Below are positions 1-6,008 of a stretch of DNA of 11,829 bases, piece after piece (the stretch's first letter is position 1; every line of letters begins with the position of its first letter). Under the pieces are notes generated by a model, which was given only the letters and a program-made list of their open reading frames with translations, was not told the DNA's origin and made no database searches. Source of the stretch: JBDIAR01 sp039812545 (GTDB lineage: Bacteria; Actinomycetota; Actinomycetes; Actinomycetales; Dermatophilaceae); contig JBDIAR010000109.1 of NCBI GenBank assembly GCA_039812545.1, positions 1 through 11,829 of the forward strand. The letters are read 5' to 3'. The translations under genes and the position numbers were made by a program.

Positions 1-44
1 CGGATCCGCAGCGGATCGGCAGCGGATCGGCAGCCGATCAGCAG
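1..44. repeat. 11-bp tandem repeat, four imperfect copies
   Basis: Four consecutive 11-base units are visible: CGGATCCGCAG, CGGATCGGCAG, CGGATCGGCAG and CCGATCAGCAG, followed by a partial CGCTG. Copies 2 and 3 are identical; copy 1 differs at one base and copy 4 at two. Period 11 is not a multiple of 3, so it would not encode a simple peptide repeat. It lies immediately upstream of the first gene and may extend past the window edge, so the full copy number is unknown. It could be an upstream regulatory array or a chance low-complexity stretch. Confidence 0.6.
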
Positions 45-76
45 CGCTGTCATCCGCGCGGGTACCCTTGCCCCTC

Positions 77-1045
77 GTGGACGAGTCGACGCCGACCGGG
101 CAGAGCGAGCCCCCCGGGCCCCTCGGCCTGCCCGTCGGTGTCGTCGGCGCCGGGCGCGTCGGTTCGGTGCTCGGCGCGGCTTTCCGGTATGCCGGGTACC
201 CCCTTGAGGCGGTCTGCGGCTCCGCCCGCCGCTCGCCCGCCACCGACGAACGGATCGCCCGGCTGCTGCCCGGCGTCGAGGTCGTCGACACCCCGGAACA
301 GGTCCTCGACCGGTCGCTCCTGATCATCGTGGCGGTCCCCGACGACGTGCTGCCCGGCCTCGTGGCGCACTGGGCCGGCTCCGGCGCGGTACGACCCGGG
401 CAGCTGATCTTGCATACCGCGGGTCGCCACGGCATCTCCGTCCTGGCCCCCCTCGCCCCCCACGTCGTCCCGCTGGCCGTGCATCCGGCGATGACCTTCA
501 CCGGCGAGGAGACGGACCTGACCCGACTGCGCGGTGCCCCGTTCGGGGTGACCAGCACGCCGCAGGCCCGCGCGCTCGCCGAACTCCTCGTCCGGGAGAT
601 CGGCGGCGACCCGGTGTGGATCGAGGAGGCCGACCGAGTCCGCTACCACGCCGCCCTGGCCCACGGCTGTAACCACCTGGTCACCCTCGTGGCCCAGGCC
701 CGCGAACTGCTCGAACGGATCGGCATACCAGACAGCGCAGCGGTCCTGCGCCCACTCCTGGAAGCCACTCTCACCAACGCCCTGGCCCGCGGCGACGCCG
801 CCCTGACCGGACCGGTCGCCCGCGGCGACATCGGCACCCTGCGCGAACATCTGGCCGCGCTCGCGGACGCCCCGACCGACCTGCCCGCCAGCTATCACGC
901 GCTCGCGCTGGCCACGGCCTGGCGCCGCGCGACCCGGCATACCGGCGACCCGGACCGTGCCGCCGCCACCTTCCGGGCGCTGCGGGCCGCGACCGTACCC
1001 GGATTCCCCGCCGAACCCCCCACCGACCGCCACGACACCCGCTGA
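77..1045 (+). CDS. Rossmann-fold / DUF2520 dehydrogenase, possible PanG-type ketopantoate reductase
   Basis: Predicted soluble NAD(P)-binding protein of about 322 residues. A GAGRVG dinucleotide-binding motif lies at about residues 24-29, after a short disordered leader. The middle carries the family signature HPAMTFTG followed by PFGVT, and the C-terminal half is the helical DUF2520 domain. Proteins with this architecture sit beside panC in many actinobacteria. To my knowledge the Francisella PanG ketopantoate reductase belongs to the same broad family, so NADPH-dependent reduction of ketopantoate to pantoate, the substrate of the PanC next door, is a reasonable inference but not proven. The start is uncertain. 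GTG at 77 is chosen because a TANNNT box (TACCCT, 63-68) lies 8 bases before it, as for leaderless genes; TTG at 68 is an alternative. No stop is seen in frame back to the window edge, so a longer protein is possible. It ends 11 bases before panC. Confidence 0.85.
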   Translation: MDESTPTGQSEPPGPLGLPVGVVGAGRVGSVLGAAFRYAGYPLEAVCGSARRSPATDERIARLLPGVEVVDTPEQVLDRSLLIIVAVPDDVLPGLVAHWAGSGAVRPGQLILHTAGRHGISVLAPLAPHVVPLAVHPAMTFTGEETDLTRLRGAPFGVTSTPQARALAELLVREIGGDPVWIEEADRVRYHAALAHGCNHLVTLVAQARELLERIGIPDSAAVLRPLLEATLTNALARGDAALTGPVARGDIGTLREHLAALADAPTDLPASYHALALATAWRRATRHTGDPDRAAATFRALRAATVPGFPAEPPTDRHDTR

Positions 1046-1056
1046 AGGAGACCCAC

Positions 1057-1956
1057 GTGTCCCCACTCGCCCCGCTCGTCGTCCACACCCGGGCGGATCT
1101 GCGTGCCGCCCGGGAGGGCCTGGACCGACGCGCCCCCGGCGATGTCGGCGTGGTCATGACCATGGGCGCGCTGCACGACGGGCACGCCAGCCTGTTCCGG
1201 ATCGCGCGGGAACGGCACGCGGCGGTCCTCGTCACGATCTTCGTCAACCCCCTGCAGTTCGGTCCGACCGAGGACTTCGGCCGCTACCCGCGGACTCTGC
1301 CCGACGACCTCGAGGTATGCCGGTCCGCCGGTGTCGATGTCGTCTTCGCTCCCAGCGTGGACGAGATGTACCCCGGCGGCGAACCCATGACGCGGATCAC
1401 CGCCACCGGCTTGGCCACGGTTCTGGAGGGCGCCCATCGGCCCGGCCACTTCGACGGGATGCTCACGGTCGTCGCCAAGCTGCTCAACCTGACCCGCCCC
1501 GATGTGTCGTACTACGGCCAGAAGGACGCCCAGCAACTCCTGCTCATCCGCCGGATGGTCGCCGACTTGAACCTGCCGGTGCGGATCGAGGCGCTGCCCA
1601 TCGTCCGCGAACCCGACGGTCTGGCCATCTCCAGCCGTAACCGCTATCTCTCACCGGAGGATCGTCGGGTCGCGCTGACCCTCTCCCGGGCGCTGCGCGC
1701 CGGTGTCCAGCGCGCCACCGAGGGCGCCGCTGCCGTGCGCGCCGCCGCCGGCGCCGTCCTGGCCGACCAGCCGGGGATCGCCCTGGACTACCTGGCCCTC
1801 GTCGACCCGGCCACCCTCGCGCCGGTCGCCGACGACTTCACCGGGCTGGCGCTGCTCGCCGTCGCCGGCAAGGTCGGCAGTACCCGGCTGATCGACAACG
1901 TGCCGCTGGTGCTCGGCCGAGGTGGCGGGGCCCGGGACGTCCTGCCCGAGACGTGA
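1057..1956 (+). CDS. panC: Pantothenate synthetase (pantoate--beta-alanine ligase)
   Basis: Condenses pantoate with beta-alanine using ATP, giving pantothenate, AMP and pyrophosphate, in the cytoplasm. The 299-residue protein has the usual family length and all main motifs: TMGALHDGH with the HxGH nucleotide-binding motif at residues 40-43, FVNPLQFGP at 62-70, RPGHFDGM at 128-135, YGQKD at 153-157, and the KMSKS-equivalent ISSRN at 191-195. The GTG start at 1057 is supported by AAGGAG at 1044-1049 at good spacing. It follows the DUF2520 gene by 11 bases and is probably co-transcribed with it. It precedes panD, whose product makes the beta-alanine it needs, with a 94-base gap that may hold a second promoter. 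Identification is secure. Confidence 0.97.
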   Translation: MSPLAPLVVHTRADLRAAREGLDRRAPGDVGVVMTMGALHDGHASLFRIARERHAAVLVTIFVNPLQFGPTEDFGRYPRTLPDDLEVCRSAGVDVVFAPSVDEMYPGGEPMTRITATGLATVLEGAHRPGHFDGMLTVVAKLLNLTRPDVSYYGQKDAQQLLLIRRMVADLNLPVRIEALPIVREPDGLAISSRNRYLSPEDRRVALTLSRALRAGVQRATEGAAAVRAAAGAVLADQPGIALDYLALVDPATLAPVADDFTGLALLAVAGKVGSTRLIDNVPLVLGRGGGARDVLPET

Positions 1957-2012
1957 GCCGCCGCACCGCGGGACGCCGCGTTCGCGCGCACGTCGGGCAC
2001 CGGCATACCGCA

Positions 2013-2018
2013 TAGGAT
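2013..2018 (+). promoter_or_regulatory. Candidate -10 box (TAGGAT) upstream of panD
   Basis: TAGGAT is a common actinobacterial -10 form. It sits 33 bases before the panD start, in the only gap of any size inside the pan-nad operon. No good TTGACA-like -35 is seen at the expected distance. A GGCATACC copy (2002-2009) lies in what would be the spacer. The same box with similar flanks, TAGGATC(G/A)TT, occurs upstream of lsr2. Possible internal promoter for panD-nadB-nadC. Confidence 0.35.
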
Positions 2019-2050
2019 CGTTCCACCTATTTGACGACAGGATCCCCCAC

Positions 2051-2563
2051 ATGCTTCGCACGATGCTGTATGCCAAGATCCATCGGGCGACCGTCACCCA
2101 GGCCGACCTGCATTATGTCGGGTCGCTGACGATCGACCGGGATCTCATGGACGCCGCCGGGGTGCTGCCCGGCGAACAGGTCGATGTCGTCGATGTCGAC
2201 AACGGCAGCCGCCTCACCACGTATGCCATCGAGGGACAGCGCGGTTCGGGCACCTTGTGCATCAACGGTGCGGCGGCCCACCTGATCAGCCCGGGGGACC
2301 TGGTCATCATCATCGCGTACGCCCAGATGACCGACGAAGAGGCCAAGACCTTCGAACCGTCCGTGGTCTTCGTCGACGGCCAGAACCGGATCGTCGAGGT
2401 CGGCAACGACGTGGGCGACGTACCCGACGGCTACGGCCTGCGGACCTCGGCGGTCACCAGACGCTCGCTGGCCGAACTCCCCGCCGCCGACGGCCTGGAC
2501 GATCTGGACGCCGTGGACGCTTCGGACCGGCACGCTCGGGACGAACCCCAGGGCTCCCGGTGA
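2051..2563 (+). CDS. panD: Aspartate 1-decarboxylase (pyruvoyl enzyme)
   Basis: Makes beta-alanine from L-aspartate for pantothenate synthesis. With the ATG at 2051 the self-processing site falls exactly at Gly24-Ser25 (HYVGSLTID), the position at which the proenzyme is normally cleaved to generate the pyruvoyl group; this supports the start, as does CAGGA about 9 bases upstream. Other family landmarks are MLRTMLYAKIHRATVT, TYAIEGQRGSG, the NGAAAHL segment and GDLVIIIAYA. The protein is 170 residues, longer than the usual 126 to 140. The extra C-terminal stretch is acidic and Asp/Ala-rich (LDDLDAVDASD) and looks disordered. Its TGA stop overlaps the GTG start of nadB. In mycobacterial PanD a shorter C-terminal tail matters for pyrazinoic-acid-triggered degradation; whether this tail has such a role is unknown. 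Confidence 0.97.
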   Translation: MLRTMLYAKIHRATVTQADLHYVGSLTIDRDLMDAAGVLPGEQVDVVDVDNGSRLTTYAIEGQRGSGTLCINGAAAHLISPGDLVIIIAYAQMTDEEAKTFEPSVVFVDGQNRIVEVGNDVGDVPDGYGLRTSAVTRRSLAELPAADGLDDLDAVDASDRHARDEPQGSR

Positions 2564-4305
2564 CCGCCCCGGGCCCGGACCTCAGCCGCCCGGCCGCCGT
2601 ACCCCCACCCCAGATCCCGCGCTGGCTGCGGACCGCGGGCCCCGGCTGGTCCACCACGGCCGACGTCATCGTCGTCGGCTCCGGCATCGCCGGGCTCTCG
2701 GCCGTCCTGCGGCTGCGCCAACGCGTCGACCGGGTCCTGTTGGTCACCAAGACGGTGCTCGACGAGGGTTCCACCGCCTGGGCGCAGGGCGGGATCGCGG
2801 CCGCGATGGACCCGAAGGACTCCGCCGAGGAGCACCTGCGGGACACCCTGGTGGCCGGCGTCGGACTCTGCGACCCCGAGGCGGTGCGGGTGCTCGTCAC
2901 CGAGGGCCCGACCGCCGTCCGCGAACTCATCGAACTGGGCGCACAGTTCGACCGCGGCGAATCCGGGGAAATCTCGCTGACCCGCGAGGGCGGCCACCAC
3001 GCCAACCGGATCCTGCACGCCGGCGGCGACGCGACCGGCAAGGAGATCTCCCGGGCCCTGATCGCCGCGCTGCACCGCGTCCAGGACGACCCCGGGATCG
3101 AGATCATCGAACACGCCCTCGTCGTGGACCTGCTGCGCAGCGGCGACGACCGGGTCTGCGGGGTCACCCTGCACGTCATCGGCGAGGGACAGATCGACGG
3201 GGTCGGCTCGGCATACGCTCGCGCGGTCGTCCTGGCCACCGGCGGGCTCGGGCAGATCTACTCGGCCACGACGAACCCCTCGGTGGCGACCGCCGACGGC
3301 ATGGCGGCGGCGCTGCGCGCGGGCGCGGTCGTCGCCGACCTGGAATTCGTCCAGTTCCACCCGACGGTTCTCTGGCTCGGCGAGGGCGCGACCGGCCAGC
3401 AGCCGCTGATCTCCGAGGCGGTCCGCGGGGAGGGCGCGTTCCTCGTGGACGTCAACGGCGAACGCTTCATGACCGCCGTCCACGAACTCGCCGACCTCGC
3501 CCCCCGCGACGTGGTGTCCCGGGCGATCATCGCCCAGATGGCCAAGACCGGGACCGACCACGTCTTCTTGGACTGCCGACAGCTGGGGGCGAGGTTCCTG
3601 GAGGACCGCTTCCCCTCGATCGTGCGCCGGTGCCGTGAACTCGGGTTCGACCCGGCCACCGAACTGTTGCCGGTCGCCCCCGCGCAGCACTACGCCAGCG
3701 GCGGGATCAAGACCGACATCGACGGCCGGTCATCGCTCGACGGACTGTATGCCTGTGGTGAGGTGTCGTGTACCGGCGTCCACGGCGCGAACCGGCTGGC
3801 CTCGAACTCGCTCCTCGAGGGCCTGGTGTTCGCCCGCCGGATCGCCGACGACATCACCGCCCGCCTCGCCGGCGGGGACCTGCCGCTCGTCACACCAGCG
3901 CCGCGCGCCGGCACCGAGGGCCTGGTGCGCAGCAAGCGCCGGGTCGCGATTCAACGGGCGATGACCGCGGGTTCGGGCACGGTGCGGACGGCGTCCTCGC
4001 TGGCCCGCACCGGCGAGGATCTGACCGCCATCAAGGCCGCCGCCGAGGGCCACGAGGGCGGCCCAGGGTCGTGGGAGACCACCAATCTGCTCCACGTCGG
4101 GCAGGCCCTCACCTACGTCGCGGCGCTGCGCGAGGAGACCCGCGGCGGCCATATGCGCGGCGACTTCCCCGAGCGCGACGACGCCCACCTCCTCGGGCAC
4201 ACCCTCGTGCGGCGCACCGAGGACGATCAGCTGGTCGCGACCTGGGTTCCCGTGGCGGGTTCTCCTGGCACCGACCCCAGCGCGACGAAGGGACGTCAGT
4301 CATGA
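2560..4305 (+). CDS. nadB: L-aspartate oxidase
   Basis: FAD enzyme oxidising L-aspartate to iminoaspartate, the first step of de novo NAD synthesis. The product is 581 residues. A proline-rich leader of about 30 residues precedes the FAD-binding GSGIAGLSA (GxGxxG at 40-45). Then follow GSTAWAQGGIAAA, REGGHHANRILHAGGDATG, ATGGLGQIY, the flavin/substrate segment EFVQFHPT, EAVRGEGA, the conserved QHYASGGI and the FAD-binding CGEVSCTGVHGANRLASNSL. The C-terminal helical domain of the succinate dehydrogenase/fumarate reductase flavoprotein type is complete. GTG at 2560 overlaps the panD stop by four bases (GTGA) without a clear ribosome site, indicating translational coupling. The next enzyme, quinolinate synthase NadA, is not encoded here and must be elsewhere. 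The ATGA overlap with nadC continues the operon. Confidence 0.97.
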   Translation: MTAPGPDLSRPAAVPPPQIPRWLRTAGPGWSTTADVIVVGSGIAGLSAVLRLRQRVDRVLLVTKTVLDEGSTAWAQGGIAAAMDPKDSAEEHLRDTLVAGVGLCDPEAVRVLVTEGPTAVRELIELGAQFDRGESGEISLTREGGHHANRILHAGGDATGKEISRALIAALHRVQDDPGIEIIEHALVVDLLRSGDDRVCGVTLHVIGEGQIDGVGSAYARAVVLATGGLGQIYSATTNPSVATADGMAAALRAGAVVADLEFVQFHPTVLWLGEGATGQQPLISEAVRGEGAFLVDVNGERFMTAVHELADLAPRDVVSRAIIAQMAKTGTDHVFLDCRQLGARFLEDRFPSIVRRCRELGFDPATELLPVAPAQHYASGGIKTDIDGRSSLDGLYACGEVSCTGVHGANRLASNSLLEGLVFARRIADDITARLAGGDLPLVTPAPRAGTEGLVRSKRRVAIQRAMTAGSGTVRTASSLARTGEDLTAIKAAAEGHEGGPGSWETTNLLHVGQALTYVAALREETRGGHMRGDFPERDDAHLLGHTLVRRTEDDQLVATWVPVAGSPGTDPSATKGRQS

Positions 4306-5198
4306 GCTCACCCGCCGACCCCTGGGGCTTCCCGGTCGCCGACGCCGCCCGAGTCGTCGGGATCGCACTCGCCGAGGACCTGGGACCGCACCACCTGGAC
4401 GTCACGACGCTGGCCACGATCCCCGCAGACCAGAGGTGTTCCGGTGCCGTGGTCGCGCGCGCGTCCGGCGTCGTCGCCGGTATGCCGGTGGTCGAGGTGG
4501 TCATGAACCAGGTCGCCGCCCTGATCGGGGCCGAGCCGCCCCGGGTCGAGGTGCTCGTCCCCGACGGCAGCGCCGTGGCCCGCGGTGACGTCCTGGCCAC
4601 CGTCGACGGCCCGGCCCGAGTCGTGCTCATCGCCGAGCGAACGCTGCTCAACATCATCAGTCGACTCTCCGGGGTGGCCACCCACACCCGCGCCTGGGCC
4701 GACCGATTGACCGGCACCGGGGCGATGGTCTTGGACACCCGCAAGACCACTCCGGGGATGCGCGCCCTGGAGAAGTACGCCGTGCGCGCCGGGGGCGGCA
4801 CGAACAAACGGATGGGTTTGTACGACTGCGCGATGATCAAGGACAACCACAAGATCGCCGCCGGGTCGGTCTCTGCCGCGTACCGGGCGATCCGAACCAG
4901 TTATCCGGACGTGGATATCGAGGTCGAAGTCACCACCGCGGCCGAGGCGCGAGAAGCGTACGAGGTGGGCGCCAGGTTCGTCATGTGCGACAATATGACG
5001 ACCGCACAGTTGGCCGAAACCGTTACTGTCCTACGGGAGCTCGCGTCCGCCGACGGTGAGCGCGTGGAGATCGAGGCCACCGGGGGACTTACCCTGGACG
5101 TCGTCCGCGAATACGCGCTGACGGGAGTCGACTATCTCAGCGTCGGTGGCCTGACGCATTCGTCACCCATCGTCGACATCGCGCTGGATCTTCGCTGA
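4302..5198 (+). CDS. nadC: Nicotinate-nucleotide pyrophosphorylase (quinolinate phosphoribosyltransferase)
   Basis: Converts quinolinate and PRPP to nicotinate mononucleotide, CO2 and pyrophosphate. The product is 298 residues, normal for the family. Landmarks: ALAEDLGPHHLDVTT near the N-terminus, the core LLNIISRLSGVATHT, the active-site segment LDTRKTTPGMRALEKYAVRAGG (144-165, R147 and K148), MIKDNH (178-183), the barrel strands EVEV, MCDNM and EATGG, and the phosphate-binding end YLSVGGLTHSSPIVDIALDL. One position stands out: where many family members have NHR after the GGG segment, this protein has NKR (K169). The ATG at 4302 overlaps the nadB stop (ATGA), with GAAGGGA upstream as ribosome site. 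It is followed after 10 bases by a small membrane-protein gene. Confidence 0.97.
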   Translation: MSSPADPWGFPVADAARVVGIALAEDLGPHHLDVTTLATIPADQRCSGAVVARASGVVAGMPVVEVVMNQVAALIGAEPPRVEVLVPDGSAVARGDVLATVDGPARVVLIAERTLLNIISRLSGVATHTRAWADRLTGTGAMVLDTRKTTPGMRALEKYAVRAGGGTNKRMGLYDCAMIKDNHKIAAGSVSAAYRAIRTSYPDVDIEVEVTTAAEAREAYEVGARFVMCDNMTTAQLAETVTVLRELASADGERVEIEATGGLTLDVVREYALTGVDYLSVGGLTHSSPIVDIALDLR

Positions 5199-5208
5199 GG
5201 AGGCGATC

Positions 5209-5400
5209 ATGGAGTCGTTCTGGCCGTATCTGTGGGCCCTGGCACCCACCATCGGCGTCGGTTTCCTCTTCTACCACATCATCAAGTACATCCTCGAAGG
5301 AGATCGCCGCGAGCGGCTCGCCCAAGCGCAGTGGGAGGCGCAGCGGGCCGACGAATCCACGAAGCCGGCGGAAACCCCCCAGGCGGATACCCAGAAATAG
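5209..5400 (+). CDS. Small single-pass membrane protein of unknown function
   Basis: The 63-residue product has one hydrophobic segment at about residues 4-27 (FWPYLWALAPTIGVGFLFY is its core). A charged helix follows (EGDRRERLAQAQWEAQRA) and then a short polar Pro/Thr/Gln tail. Few positive charges precede the segment and several follow it, so an N-out/C-in topology is expected. GAGGAGG at 5197-5203 lies at ideal spacing to the ATG at 5209, and the gap to nadC is only 10 bases, so it is very likely the last gene of the pan-nad operon. I do not recognise a named family. GC-rich third positions and the strong ribosome site argue that it is real. Confidence 0.8.
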   Translation: MESFWPYLWALAPTIGVGFLFYHIIKYILEGDRRERLAQAQWEAQRADESTKPAETPQADTQK

Positions 5401-5434
5401 CCGAACGGTATCGTCCTTTCCTTTTCACGTGCGC

Positions 5435-5440
5435 TAGGAT
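5435..5440 (+). promoter_or_regulatory. Candidate -10 box (TAGGAT) for lsr2
   Basis: TAGGAT lies in the 200-base gap before lsr2 and would start a transcript near 5447, giving an unusually long leader of about 150 bases. No strong -35 is seen 17 bases upstream; the stretch is pyrimidine-rich (CCTTTCCTTTTC). The flanks resemble those of the TAGGAT box before panD. The assignment rests only on sequence likeness. Confidence 0.4.
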
Positions 5441-5469
5441 CATTTACACGCAGGTGCAGGGTCAGTGGG

Positions 5470-5541
5470 GTGGCTGGCACGGCGTCGGCCGTGATCGTCG
5501 TCGAGATTTGCATGGGGTGCGGGCCCCGATCAGCCACCTGA
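5470..5541 (+). CDS. Possible 23-residue leader peptide upstream of lsr2
   Basis: A short open frame starts at GTG 5470 and stops at TGA 5539-5541. About 18 of its 23 codons end in G or C, as for the real genes here. The encoded peptide begins MAGTASAVIVVE and then contains ICMGCG, with two cysteines (residues 14 and 17) as CxxC. A weak ribosome site (CAGG, 5457-5460) lies 9 bases upstream. In-frame GTG 5491 and ATG 5512 are alternative starts. The stop codon sits inside the left arm of the hairpin at 5537-5575, as in leader-peptide attenuators. It may equally be chance; 23 codons without a stop are easily found in GC-rich DNA. Confidence 0.3.
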   Translation: MAGTASAVIVVEICMGCGPRSAT

Positions 5542-5575
5542 CGAAGAGAACGGACGAAAAGTTGGTTTCGTCAGG
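5537..5575 (+). promoter_or_regulatory. Inverted repeat / hairpin in the lsr2 leader
   Basis: CCTGACGAA (5537-5545) is exactly complementary to TTCGTCAGG (5567-5575), with a 21-base loop. A second, imperfect copy of the right arm, TCATCAGGA (5586-5594), overlaps the lsr2 ribosome site. The left arm could therefore pair either with the strong partner or, less well, with the ribosome site. No run of T follows, so it is not a terminator. It may be an RNA switch or a protein operator on DNA. Confidence 0.45.
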
Positions 5576-5600
5576 AACTCGTCATTCATCAGGAGAGCAC

Positions 5601-5927
5601 ATGGCACAACGGATCAAGGTGATCCTCGAGGACGACCTCGACGGCAGTGAAGCGGCCGAAACCGTCACTTTCGGACTCGACGGCGTCACGTACGAGATCG
5701 ACTTGTCCGAGGACAACGCCGCCCAATTGCGCGAGGACGTCGGGGCCTGGGTCGGGCACGCCCGCCGGGCCGGTGGCCGTCGCGCCGTGGGCCGCCGGGG
5801 ACCCGCCGCGCCGCGGCACAGCCTCGGCGAGGTCCGCACCTGGGCGCGTGAAAACGGTTTCCAGGTCTCGGACCGCGGCCGCATCCCGGCCACCATCCAG
5901 GCGGCATACGACAAGGCGACCCGCTAA
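5601..5927 (+). CDS. lsr2: Lsr2 nucleoid-associated protein
   Basis: Actinobacterial functional analogue of H-NS; dimerises, bridges DNA and silences AT-rich, often horizontally acquired genes. The 108-residue product starts MAQRIKVILEDDLDGSEA, typical of the N-terminal dimerisation domain (about 1-55). A flexible Arg/Gly-rich linker follows (about 55-72), then the DNA-binding domain with EVRTWARENG and the AT-hook-like RGR at residues 92-94 before IP. The length matches mycobacterial Lsr2 (about 112). The start is fixed by AGGAGA at 5591-5596 before ATG 5601. It is monocistronic by layout: a long leader before it and a strong terminator 18 bases after it. The neighbours often seen in relatives (lysS, clpC) are absent; NHEJ genes follow instead. 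Confidence 0.95.
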   Translation: MAQRIKVILEDDLDGSEAAETVTFGLDGVTYEIDLSEDNAAQLREDVGAWVGHARRAGGRRAVGRRGPAAPRHSLGEVRTWARENGFQVSDRGRIPATIQAAYDKATR

Positions 5928-5944
5928 CGATCGAGCACAACCTT

Positions 5945-5980
5945 CGAGTGCCGGCGCACCCCCGGGTGCGCCGGCGCTTG
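5945..5980. terminator. Intrinsic terminator after lsr2, possibly bidirectional
   Basis: GCCGGCGCACCC (5950-5961) pairs perfectly with GGGTGCGCCGGC (5964-5975). Wobble and Watson-Crick pairs extend the stem outwards to 5945/5980. CTTGCTTTG follows, a modest T-rich tract. It lies between lsr2 and the 3' end of the minus-strand ligD polymerase gene and could stop transcription from both sides. Confidence 0.85.
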
Positions 5981-6008
5981 CTTTGACGGCCGGGCCCGAG
6001 CGGCACCG

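Noticed and set aside
2431..3690. 419-codon minus-strand open frame opposite nadB
   Set aside because: The translation is Asp/Gly/Arg-rich without motifs and mirrors the codon pattern of nadB, which is unambiguous.
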